A DNA stretch of 64,000 nucleotides from Corynebacterium frankenforstense. GTDB lineage: Bacteria > Actinomycetota > Actinomycetes > Mycobacteriales > Mycobacteriaceae. A program made the translations under genes and the position numbers. The DNA is taken from NCBI RefSeq assembly GCF_030211955.1, contig NZ_JASODI010000010.1, forward strand, positions 39,213-103,212, given 5' to 3'. The number at the start of each line of letters is the position of its first letter. Position 1 is the first letter of the stretch. Positions 40,498 through 47,907 of this stretch are shown here, one piece after another. The notes under the pieces are model-generated. The model made no database searches, was not told where the DNA came from, and was given only the letters and a program-made list of their open reading frames with translations.

Positions 40498-42594
40498 GTG
40501 AGCCTTTCTCCTGAACTGCAGGCACTGACGGAGCGTCGGTACCCGGACGACTGGACGGACACCGACACCCGTGCCGTCGACACCGCCCGCATCCTGGCGG
40601 CCGACGCCGTCGAGAACTGCGGGTCGGGCCACCCCGGCACCGCGATGAGCCTCGCTCCGCTCGCCTACACCCTCTACCAGCGGGTCATGGACCACGACCC
40701 GGCTGACGTGCACTGGACCGGCCGCGACCGGTTCGTGCTCTCCTGCGGCCACTCCTCGCTGACGCAGTACATCCAGCTCTTCCTGGGTGGCTTCGGCCTC
40801 GAGCTGCAGGACCTCGAGGAGCTGCGCACCTGGGGCTCCAAGACCCCGGGCCACCCCGAGTACCGCGACACCGACGGCGTCGAGATCACCACCGGCCCGC
40901 TGGGCCAGGGCCTGGCCTCCGCCGTGGGCATGGCCATGGCCTCGCGCCGCGAGCGCGGGCTGTTCGACCCGGAGGCCCCGCAGGGTGAGTCCCCCTTCGA
41001 CCACTACATCTACGTCATCGCCTCCGACGGCGACCTCCAGGAGGGTGTCACCTCCGAGGCCTGCTCCCTGGCCGGCACCCAGCAGCTGGGCAACCTGATC
41101 GTCTTCTACGACGACAACGACATCTCGATCGAGGACGACACCGACATCGCCTTCGACGAGGACGTCCCGGCCCGCTACGCCGCCTACGGCTGGCAGGTGC
41201 TCGACGTCGAGGGCGGCGAGGACGTCACCGCGATCCTCGAGGCCGTCGAGGAGGCCAAGAAGGACACCTCGCGCCCGTCCTTCATCCGCGTGCGCACCGT
41301 CATCGGCTACCCGGCGCCGAACAAGATGAACACCGGCGCCTCCCACGGCGCCGCCCTGGGCGCCGACGAGGTCGCCGCCGTCAAGAAGGAGCTCGGCTTC
41401 GACCCGGAGAAGGACTTCGACGTCGACGACGATGTCCTGGCACACACCCGCAAGCTGCGCGAGCGCGGCGCGGCCCGCCACGCCGAGTGGCAGGAGAGGT
41501 TCGACGCCTGGGCCGAGGCCAACCCGGAGCGCAAGGCGCTCTTCGACCGCCTGACCGCCGGCGAGCTGCCGGAGGGCTGGGACGCCGAGCTGCCGACCTG
41601 GGAGCCCGACGAGAAGGGCATCGCCACCCGCAAGGCCTCCGCGGCCGTGCTGCAGGCTCTGGGCAAGACCCTGCCCGAGCTGTGGGGCGGCTCCGCCGAC
41701 CTGGCCGGCTCGAACAACACCACCATCGAGGGCTCGCCCTCCTTCGGCCCGAAGTCGATCTCCACGGACACCTGGTCCGCCGAGCCCTACGGCCGCACCC
41801 TGCACTTCGGCATCCGCGAGCACGCCATGGGCTCGATCCTCAACGGCATCGCCCTGCACGGCCCGACCCGCCCCTACGGCGGCACGTTCCTGATCTTCTC
41901 GGACTACATGCGCCCGGCCGTGCGCCTCGGCGCCCTGATGAAGGTCAACTCCTACTACGTGTGGACCCACGACTCCATCGGCCTGGGCGAGGACGGCCCG
42001 ACCCACCAGCCGGTCGAGATCCTCGCTGCCCTACGCGCCATCCCGAACCTGGCGGTGCTGCGCCCGGCCGACGCCAACGAGACGGCCGCCGCCTGGCGCG
42101 CCGCCCTGGCCCACGACGGCTTCGGCCCGAAGGGCCTGGCGCTTTCCCGCCAGAACCTGCCGGTGCTCGAGGGCACCCGCGAGAAGGCAATGAAGGGCGT
42201 CGAGCGCGGCGCCTACGTCCTGGTCGAGGGCTCCAAGGAGACCCCGGACGTGATCCTGATGGCCACCGGCTCCGAGGTCCAGCTGGCCGTCAATGCCGCC
42301 GAGCGCCTCGAGTCCGAGGGCACCGCCGCCCGCGTCGTCTCCGTGCCCTGCATGGACTGGTTCGCCGAGCAGGACCAGGCCTACATCGACGAGGTCCTGC
42401 CGCCCGAGGTCACCGCGCGTGTCTCCGTCGAGGCCGGCATCGCGATGCCGTGGTACCGCTGGCTGGGCCAGCGCGGCCGCGCCGTCTCCCTGGAGCACTA
42501 CGGCGCCTCCGCCCCGGCGGCCGAGCTCTTCGAGCGCTTCGGCTTCACCGTGGACGCCGTCCACGACGCCGCCCGCGCCTCCCTGGACGCCTGA
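40498..42594 (+). CDS. tkt: Transketolase
   Basis: A 698-residue thiamine-diphosphate enzyme exchanging two-carbon units in the non-oxidative pentose phosphate pathway. N-terminal substrate His is in NCGSGHPGTAMSLAPLAY. The ThDP motif is VIASDGDLQEGVTSEACSLA (GDG, about 180) ending near FYDDNDISIEDD. The pyrimidine domain has FGIREHAMGSILNGIALHG with catalytic Glu, then THDSIGLGEDGPTHQPVE. GTG 40498 follows GAGGAA at 8 nt. It begins the tkt-tal-zwf-opcA-pgl cluster that supplies NADPH and pentoses. Confidence 0.97.
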   Translation: MSLSPELQALTERRYPDDWTDTDTRAVDTARILAADAVENCGSGHPGTAMSLAPLAYTLYQRVMDHDPADVHWTGRDRFVLSCGHSSLTQYIQLFLGGFGLELQDLEELRTWGSKTPGHPEYRDTDGVEITTGPLGQGLASAVGMAMASRRERGLFDPEAPQGESPFDHYIYVIASDGDLQEGVTSEACSLAGTQQLGNLIVFYDDNDISIEDDTDIAFDEDVPARYAAYGWQVLDVEGGEDVTAILEAVEEAKKDTSRPSFIRVRTVIGYPAPNKMNTGASHGAALGADEVAAVKKELGFDPEKDFDVDDDVLAHTRKLRERGAARHAEWQERFDAWAEANPERKALFDRLTAGELPEGWDAELPTWEPDEKGIATRKASAAVLQALGKTLPELWGGSADLAGSNNTTIEGSPSFGPKSISTDTWSAEPYGRTLHFGIREHAMGSILNGIALHGPTRPYGGTFLIFSDYMRPAVRLGALMKVNSYYVWTHDSIGLGEDGPTHQPVEILAALRAIPNLAVLRPADANETAAAWRAALAHDGFGPKGLALSRQNLPVLEGTREKAMKGVERGAYVLVEGSKETPDVILMATGSEVQLAVNAAERLESEGTAARVVSVPCMDWFAEQDQAYIDEVLPPEVTARVSVEAGIAMPWYRWLGQRGRAVSLEHYGASAPAAELFERFGFTVDAVHDAARASLDA

Positions 42595-42738
42595 CCGACG
42601 CCCCCGGCGGTACCTCCGGTGCCGCCGGGTCCCGGGGTCCGGTGCCCGCCGGGCGCCCCGGGCCCGCACGACAGTCCCCCCGTTGAACCTACCGACACGG
42701 TTGCACCGGTCGACACACCAGAAGTTAGGAAGATCCAT

Positions 42739-43821
42739 ATGACCGCTATCGACGATCTCGCCTCGGTGGGCACCTCCACCTGGCTCGACGACCTCTCCCG
42801 CGACCGCATCACCTCCGGCAACCTCGCCGAGGTGATCAAGGACAAGTCCGTCGTGGGTGTCACCACCAACCCCGCCATCTTCGCCGCCTCCATGTCGAAG
42901 GGCACCGCCTACGACGCCCAGATCGCGGAGCTCAAGGCCGCCGGCGCCGACGTCGACACCGCCGTCTACGCGATGAGCATCGACGACGTCCGCGACGCCT
43001 GCGACGTCTTCGCCGAGATCTACGAGCGCTCCGGCGGCAAGGACGGCCGCGTCTCCATCGAGGTCGACCCGCGCATCTCCGACGACGCCGAGCGCACCCT
43101 CGCCCAGGCCAAGGAGCTGTGGGCCAAGGTGGACCGCCCGAACGTGATGATCAAGATCCCGGCGACGAAGGCCTCCCTGCCCGCCGTGACCGACGCCCTG
43201 GCCGAGGGCATCAGCGTCAACGTCACGCTGATCTTCTCCGTCGAGCGCTACCGCGCCGTCATGCAGGCCTTCGCCGACGGCGTCAAGCGCGCCGCCGAGG
43301 CCGGCCACGACGTCTCCGGGATCCACTCCGTGGCGTCCTTCTTCGTCTCGCGCGTGGACACCGAGATCGACAAGCGCCTCGAGGCCATCGGCTCCGATGA
43401 GGCCCTGGCCCTGCGCGGCAAGGCCGGCGTGGCCAACGCCCGCCTGGCCTACGCGGAGTACCTGAAGTTCTTCGCGGCCGCCGAGCTGCCCGAGGGCGCC
43501 AACGTCCAGCGCCCGCTGTGGGCCTCGACCGGCGTGAAGAACCCGGAGTACCCGGCCGACCTCTACGTCGTGGAGCTGGCCGGCTCGAACACGGTCAACA
43601 CCATGCCGGAGAAGACCATCGACGCCGCCCTGGACGGCGACAACGTCCACGGTGACACCCTCAACGGCACCGCCGAGGGGGCCGCCGAGGTCTTCGAGAA
43701 GCTGCGCGCCGTGGGCGTCGACACCGACGACGTCTTCGTCGTGCTCGAGCGCGAGGGCGTCGAGAAGTTCGTCGCCTCCTGGTCCGAGCTGCTCGAGAAG
43801 ATGGCCCAGCAGCTGGCCTGA
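42739..43821 (+). CDS. tal: Transaldolase
   Basis: A 360-residue class I aldolase transferring a dihydroxyacetone unit. [20 protein letters not shown] near the N-terminus and [16 protein letters not shown] are the family start. The Schiff-base Lys is in [18 protein letters not shown] (about 140), and [15 protein letters not shown] with [15 protein letters not shown] follows. ATG 42739 has AGGAAG upstream. It lies 144 bp after tkt; the spacer holds GC hairpins, so partial termination is possible. The reaction links tkt products to glycolysis. Confidence 0.96.
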   Translation: MTAIDDLASVGTSTWLDDLSRDRITSGNLAEVIKDKSVVGVTTNPAIFAASMSKGTAYDAQIAELKAAGADVDTAVYAMSIDDVRDACDVFAEIYERSGGKDGRVSIEVDPRISDDAERTLAQAKELWAKVDRPNVMIKIPATKASLPAVTDALAEGISVNVTLIFSVERYRAVMQAFADGVKRAAEAGHDVSGIHSVASFFVSRVDTEIDKRLEAIGSDEALALRGKAGVANARLAYAEYLKFFAAAELPEGANVQRPLWASTGVKNPEYPADLYVVELAGSNTVNTMPEKTIDAALDGDNVHGDTLNGTAEGAAEVFEKLRAVGVDTDDVFVVLEREGVEKFVASWSELLEKMAQQLA

Positions 43822-43843
43822 TCCCGGCACCTGACCCCGCCCC

Positions 43844-43879
43844 GCCCCGCCCGAGACCCCGCGGTGTCCCGGGCGGGGC
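43844..43879 (+). terminator. Hairpin after tal
   Basis: GCCCCGCCCG (43844-43853) pairs with CGGGCGGGGC (43870-43879) around a 16-nt loop, before the zwf promoter. No strong T-run. Confidence 0.55.
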
Positions 43880-43958
43880 AGCGCCGTCAGGACCCGGTGC
43901 CCACCGGTGCCGGCTGGCGTCGCGCGCGACGTTGACCCGCCGCCGCGACGGCGCCCCG

Positions 43959-43964
43959 TAGACT
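43959..43964 (+). promoter_or_regulatory. zwf -10 element
   Basis: TAGACT at 43959-43964 predicts a start near 43971 and a leader of about 90 nt; GAAAGG precedes the zwf GTG. Confidence 0.5.
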
Positions 43965-44060
43965 TTTCCTTCCGTTCCCCTCCCGACCTCCGAGACCGCC
44001 CGCTCGACCCCGCCCGCCGGAGCCGCGAAACGCGCCTGCGGGCGGCCCTGATGAAAGGCC

Positions 44061-45617
44061 GTGACCGTCCCCGTGACCGCCGCACACAGCCCCGCCGACT
44101 GGACCAACCCGCTGCGCAACCCGCACGACACCCGCCTGCCGCGCATCGCCGGCACCTCCGGGATGGTCATCTTCGGCGTGACCGGCGACCTCTCGCGCCG
44201 CAAGCTCCTGCCCGCCGTCTACGACCTGGCCAACCGCGGCCTTTTGCCCGCCGGGTTCACCCTCGTCGGCTTCGGCCGCCGCGAGTGGTCCAAGCGGGAC
44301 TTCGAGGACCACGTGCGCGCCGCCGTGCTCGACGGCGCGCGGACCCCCTGGGACGACAACGTCTGGGAGCGCCTGTCCGCCGGCATGCACTTCGTGACGG
44401 GCACCTTCGACGACGACGCCTCCTTCGACCGGCTCGCCGAGACCCTCGCCGAGTTGGACCGCCCCCGCGGCACGGGCGGCAACTGGGCGTTCTACCTCTC
44501 GGTGCCGCCGGGCAGCTTCGCCGACGTCTGCGCCCAGCTGGACCGCTCCGGCCTGGCGGCCGGTTCCGAGTGCTCGTGGCGCCGCGTGATCGTCGAGAAG
44601 CCCTTCGGCCACGACCTGGCCAGCGCCAGGGAGCTCAACCAGACGATCAACTCGGTCTTCCCCGAGGAGGCCGTCTTCCGCATCGACCACTACCTGGGCA
44701 AGGAGACGGTCCAGAACATCCTGGCGCTGCGCTTCGCCAACCAGCTCTTCGAGCCGTTCTGGGACGCCCGCTACATCGACCACGTCCAGATCACCATGGC
44801 CGAGGACATCGGCCTGGGCGGGCGCGCCGGCTACTACGACGGCATCGGCGCGGCCCGCGACGTCATCCAGAACCACCTGATCCAGCTGGCCGCCCTGGTG
44901 GCCATGGAGGAGCCGGTGGCCTTCGACCCCGGGCAGCTGCGCGCCGAGAAGATCAAGGTGCTGCGCGCCGCCGCCCCGGTCGAGCCCTTCGACGAGACGA
45001 CCGCCCGCGGCCAGTACGGCCCCGGCTGGCAGGGCTCCGAGAAGGTGCCCGGCCTGCGCGACGAGGAGGGCTTCGACCCGGAGTCGACCACCGAGACCTT
45101 CGCCGCGCTGACCGTGGAGATCGGCTCGCGCCGCTGGGCCGGCGTGCCGTTCTACCTGCGCACCGGCAAGCGGCTGGGCCGGCGCGTCACCGAGATCGCG
45201 CTCGTGTTCAAGATGCCGCCGCACCAGCCCTTCCGCGACGAGCAGACCGCCGCCCTGGGCCCGAACGCGATGGTCATCCGCGTCCAGCCCGACGAGGGCG
45301 TGCTCATGCGCTTCGGCTCGAAGGTGCCGGGCTCCTCGATGGAGGTCCGCGACGTCAACATGGACTTCTCCTACTCGGAGAACTTCACCTCCGACTCCCC
45401 AGAGGCCTACGAGCGGCTCATCCTCGACGTGCTGCTCGGCGAGGCCAGCCTCTTCCCGACCAACACCGAGGTCGAGCTGTCCTGGAAGATCCTCGACCCC
45501 GTCCTCGAGTACTGGGCCGAGAACGGCCGGCCCGACACCTACCCCGCCGGTACCTGGGGTCCGGCCTCCGCCGAGAAGATGCTCGCGCGCCACGGCCGCA
45601 CCTGGCGCCGCCCGTGA
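44061..45617 (+). CDS. zwf: Glucose-6-phosphate 1-dehydrogenase
   Basis: A 518-residue NADP-linked entry enzyme of the oxidative pentose phosphate pathway. The NADP loop is MVIFGVTGDLSRRKLLPAVY (about 35), then RVIVEKPFGHDLASAREL with the conserved EKP. The substrate signature is FRIDHYLGKETVQNIL with catalytic His and Lys. DYSYSEN-like FSYSENFTSDSPEAYERL ends the C-terminal domain. It is followed by opcA, needed for activity of this enzyme in corynebacteria. GTG 44061 has GAAAGG nearby. Confidence 0.96.
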   Translation: MTVPVTAAHSPADWTNPLRNPHDTRLPRIAGTSGMVIFGVTGDLSRRKLLPAVYDLANRGLLPAGFTLVGFGRREWSKRDFEDHVRAAVLDGARTPWDDNVWERLSAGMHFVTGTFDDDASFDRLAETLAELDRPRGTGGNWAFYLSVPPGSFADVCAQLDRSGLAAGSECSWRRVIVEKPFGHDLASARELNQTINSVFPEEAVFRIDHYLGKETVQNILALRFANQLFEPFWDARYIDHVQITMAEDIGLGGRAGYYDGIGAARDVIQNHLIQLAALVAMEEPVAFDPGQLRAEKIKVLRAAAPVEPFDETTARGQYGPGWQGSEKVPGLRDEEGFDPESTTETFAALTVEIGSRRWAGVPFYLRTGKRLGRRVTEIALVFKMPPHQPFRDEQTAALGPNAMVIRVQPDEGVLMRFGSKVPGSSMEVRDVNMDFSYSENFTSDSPEAYERLILDVLLGEASLFPTNTEVELSWKILDPVLEYWAENGRPDTYPAGTWGPASAEKMLARHGRTWRRP

Positions 45618-45679
45618 CGGGCGTGAAGCCCGCGCGACCCGCCCCGGAGACCGACCCCGCCCGCAGTGAAAGAGACACC

Positions 45680-46606
45680 ATGACCGAGATCCTCACCGAC
45701 ACCTCGACCGGCTACATCGCCCAGCGCCTGGTCCGCGTACACGAGACCACCGCCCAGACCACCGGCCGCGTGCTCACCCTCATCGTCCTCGCCGGCGCCG
45801 ACGAGAACCTGGAGTCTGTCATCGGCACCGTGAAAGACGCCTCCCGGGAGCACCCCTCCCGCGTGCTCGTCCTCCTCGACGCCGCCCACGGCCGCCCACT
45901 GCCGGACGGCAAGGACTCCTGCATCGACGCCGAGATCCACGTCGGCGGCGACGCCGGCGCCAGCGAGCTGGTGGTCATCCGCATGAACGGCGAGGTCGCC
46001 GAGCACCCGGCCAGCGTGGTCACCCCGCTGCTGCTGCCGGACACCCCGATCGTGTGCTGGTGGCCCTCGGCGGCCCCGGCCGACCCGGCGGCGACCAAGG
46101 TCGGCCGCATCGCCCAGCGCCGCATCGTCGACAGCCGCTGCAGCGGCCACGAGGACGCCCTCGCCGTCCAGCGCAAGCACTACTCCCCCGGCGACTCCGA
46201 CCTGGCCTGGGCGCGCATCACCCTGTGGCGCGCGATCGTGGCCTCCACCCTCGACCAGCCGCCGCACCACGACATCACCGAGGCGCACATCTCCGGCCCG
46301 GCGGGCAGCTCGAGCGTCGACCTGGCCGCCGGCTGGCTGGCCGACCGCCTGCGCGTGCCGGTGACCCGCGAGACCCACACCGGCCACGGCATCCGCCTGG
46401 CCATGACGCGTGCCGACGGCGAGCTGGTCATCGACCAGCGCTCCCTGGACACCGTCGAGGTGGACGTGCCGGGCGCTGCGAAGCAGCTGGTCGCCCTCAA
46501 CGAGCGCTCCCAGGCCGACTGCCTGTCCGAGGAGCTGCGCCACCTCGACCCCGACGACGCCTACGCCGGCGCCCTCGACGGCATCCGCCGCCTCAACTGG
46601 GCCTGA
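45680..46606 (+). CDS. opcA: Glucose-6-phosphate dehydrogenase assembly protein OpcA
   Basis: 308 residues. The family blocks are VLTLIVLAGADENLESVIGT, SRVLVLLDAAHGRPLPDG, EHPASVVTPLLLPDTPIVCW (ending WWPSAAPADPAAT) and a C-terminal SLDTVEVDVPGAAKQLVALN. OpcA proteins bind Zwf and are required for full G6PDH activity in cyanobacteria and corynebacteria. It lies 62 bp after zwf on the same strand, matching a functional complex. No catalytic motif of its own is visible. Confidence 0.93.
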   Translation: MTEILTDTSTGYIAQRLVRVHETTAQTTGRVLTLIVLAGADENLESVIGTVKDASREHPSRVLVLLDAAHGRPLPDGKDSCIDAEIHVGGDAGASELVVIRMNGEVAEHPASVVTPLLLPDTPIVCWWPSAAPADPAATKVGRIAQRRIVDSRCSGHEDALAVQRKHYSPGDSDLAWARITLWRAIVASTLDQPPHHDITEAHISGPAGSSSVDLAAGWLADRLRVPVTRETHTGHGIRLAMTRADGELVIDQRSLDTVEVDVPGAAKQLVALNERSQADCLSEELRHLDPDDAYAGALDGIRRLNWA

Positions 46607-46631
46607 GACGGCCCGCAGAAGGAGAACCGAA

Positions 46632-47444
46632 ATGACTGACGCCCCCGTCCACCCCGCCCGCCCCGAGATCGTCCGCGTGGCCGACCTCGAGGAGCTGACC
46701 CGCACCGCCGCGGCCCGCTTCATCGAGGTCGTCGCCGCCGTGCAGGCCCCGGGCGGCGGCCGCCACGGCGACGGTGTCGCGCGCGTCGTGCTCACCGGCG
46801 GCGGCGCCGGCACCGGGATGCTGGCCAAGCTCGCCGAGTTCGACGCCGCCGCCGACGCCCAGACCGAGACGTTCCCGGCCCTGCGCGTCGACTGGAGCCG
46901 CGTCGAGGTCTTCTTCGGCGACGAGCGCGACGTGCCGGTCACCGACCCGGAGTCCAACGAGGGCCAGGCCCGCGCCGTCCTCCTCGAGGCCGTCGGCGTG
47001 CCCGGGGCCAACATCCACGGCTGGCGCCTCGGCGCCGGCCGGGCCGGCGGCAACGGCCTCGAGCTGGAGACCGCCGTCGAGCGCTACGCCACCGTGCTCG
47101 AGGAGTTCGCCCCGCGCGGCTTCGACCTGCACCTGCTGGGAATGGGCGGCGAGGGACACGTCAACTCCGTCTTCCCGCACACTCCCGGCACGCGCGCCGA
47201 CGCCCCCGAGGTGCTCGCCGTGACCGACTCGCCGAAGCCGCCGGCCCGCCGCGGCACCATCACACTCAACGGGGTGGCCCGCGCCGAGCGCGTCTGGCTG
47301 CTGGTGGCCGGCGCCGGCAAGGCCGAGGCTGCCGCGCACGTGGCCTCCGGCTCGAGCCCGGCCGACTGGCCGGCCGCCGGTGCGCGGGGTGCGGCGGAGA
47401 CGCTGCTCTTCCTCGACGACGCCGCAGCCGGCGAACTGGGCTGA
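46632..47444 (+). CDS. pgl: 6-Phosphogluconolactonase
   Basis: A 270-residue cytosolic hydrolase converting 6-phosphogluconolactone to 6-phosphogluconate. VVLTGGGAGTGMLAKLAEF (about 55), VEVFFGDERDVPVTDPESN with the conserved active-site Glu/Arg/Asp, and LHLLGMGGEGHVNSVFPHT are the family signatures. AAAHVASGSSPADWPAAGAR lies near the end. GGAG precedes ATG 46632 and the gap to opcA is 25 nt. It ends the pentose phosphate cluster; a strong terminator follows. Confidence 0.95.
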   Translation: MTDAPVHPARPEIVRVADLEELTRTAAARFIEVVAAVQAPGGGRHGDGVARVVLTGGGAGTGMLAKLAEFDAAADAQTETFPALRVDWSRVEVFFGDERDVPVTDPESNEGQARAVLLEAVGVPGANIHGWRLGAGRAGGNGLELETAVERYATVLEEFAPRGFDLHLLGMGGEGHVNSVFPHTPGTRADAPEVLAVTDSPKPPARRGTITLNGVARAERVWLLVAGAGKAEAAAHVASGSSPADWPAAGARGAAETLLFLDDAAAGELG

Positions 47445-47492
47445 GCCCCCACCGGGCCGGCACCCACGCCGGACCGACGCCCCGCAAGACAG

Positions 47493-47528
47493 CGACCCCG
47501 TCGCGCCCGGGTGGGCGCGGCGGGGTCG
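47493..47528. terminator. Bidirectional terminator between pgl and secG
   Basis: CGACCCCG-t-CGCGCCC, loop GGGT, GGGCGCG-g-CGGGGTCG; a near-perfect 16-bp stem between convergent genes. Confidence 0.85.
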
Positions 47529-47538
47529 TCGTCAATCG
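47527..47538 (+). repeat. Dispersed motif copy 7
   Basis: CGTCGTCAATCG beginning on the last bases of the pgl-secG terminator stem. Confidence 0.6.
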
Positions 47539-47548
47539 TGGGTGTGTG

Positions 47549-47782
47549 TCAGGCGTAGGCCTGCAGCAGGTTCAGCGCCACGATGCACAGGATCCAGATG
47601 AGGGCCATGATCACCGTGTAGCGGTCGAGGTTCTTCTCCACCACGGTGGAACCCGACAGGTTGGACTGCACGCCGCCGCCGAAGAGGCTGGACAGGCCGC
47701 CGCCCTTGCCCTTGTGCAGGAGCACGAACACCGACATCAGCACGGCGCTGAGCACGAGCACGATCTGGAGCGCGAGGATCAT
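47549..47782 (-). CDS. secG: Protein translocase subunit SecG
   Basis: A 77-residue membrane subunit of the SecYEG channel. Two hydrophobic helices (ILALQIVLVLSAVLMSVFVLL, residues about 2-22, and VIMALIWILCIVALNLL, about 57-73) flank the conserved Gly-rich loop KGKGGGLSSLFGGGVQSNLS. Length is normal. TAGACT on the minus strand at 47828-47833 is a likely -10, giving a leader of about 40 nt with AAGGGGA before ATG. Confidence 0.95.
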   Translation of the reverse strand: MILALQIVLVLSAVLMSVFVLLHKGKGGGLSSLFGGGVQSNLSGSTVVEKNLDRYTVIMALIWILCIVALNLLQAYA

Positions 47783-47827
47783 TGAAGTGAAGTCCCCTTC
47801 TGTCTGACGGGTTGAATGACTCAGGAC

Positions 47828-47833
47828 AGTCTA
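47828..47833 (-). promoter_or_regulatory. secG -10 element
   Basis: Minus-strand TAGACT, about 45 bp before the secG ATG, downstream of the ppc terminator, so secG can be transcribed independently of ppc. Confidence 0.5.
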
Positions 47834-47863
47834 CACCATCGCCGCCCGGCCGGGCGGCGCGTG

Positions 47864-47894
47864 CCGCGGCGCGTCGATTGCCGACGCGTCGCGG
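47864..47894 (-). terminator. Terminator of ppc, built around the dispersed motif
   Basis: CCGCGGCGCGTCG (47864-47876), loop ATTGC, CGACGCGTCGCGG (47882-47894); one wobble pair only. No T-run. Confidence 0.7.
47875..47886 (-). repeat. Dispersed motif copy 8
   Basis: Minus-strand CGTCGGCAATCG; here the motif supplies the loop and the inner stem of the ppc terminator. Confidence 0.5.
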
Positions 47895-47907
47895 CGCCCG
47901 GCGTCGA

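Noticed and set aside
43931..43964. TTGACC as -35 of the zwf promoter
   Set aside because: Spacing to TAGACT is 21 bp, too long for a standard promoter.
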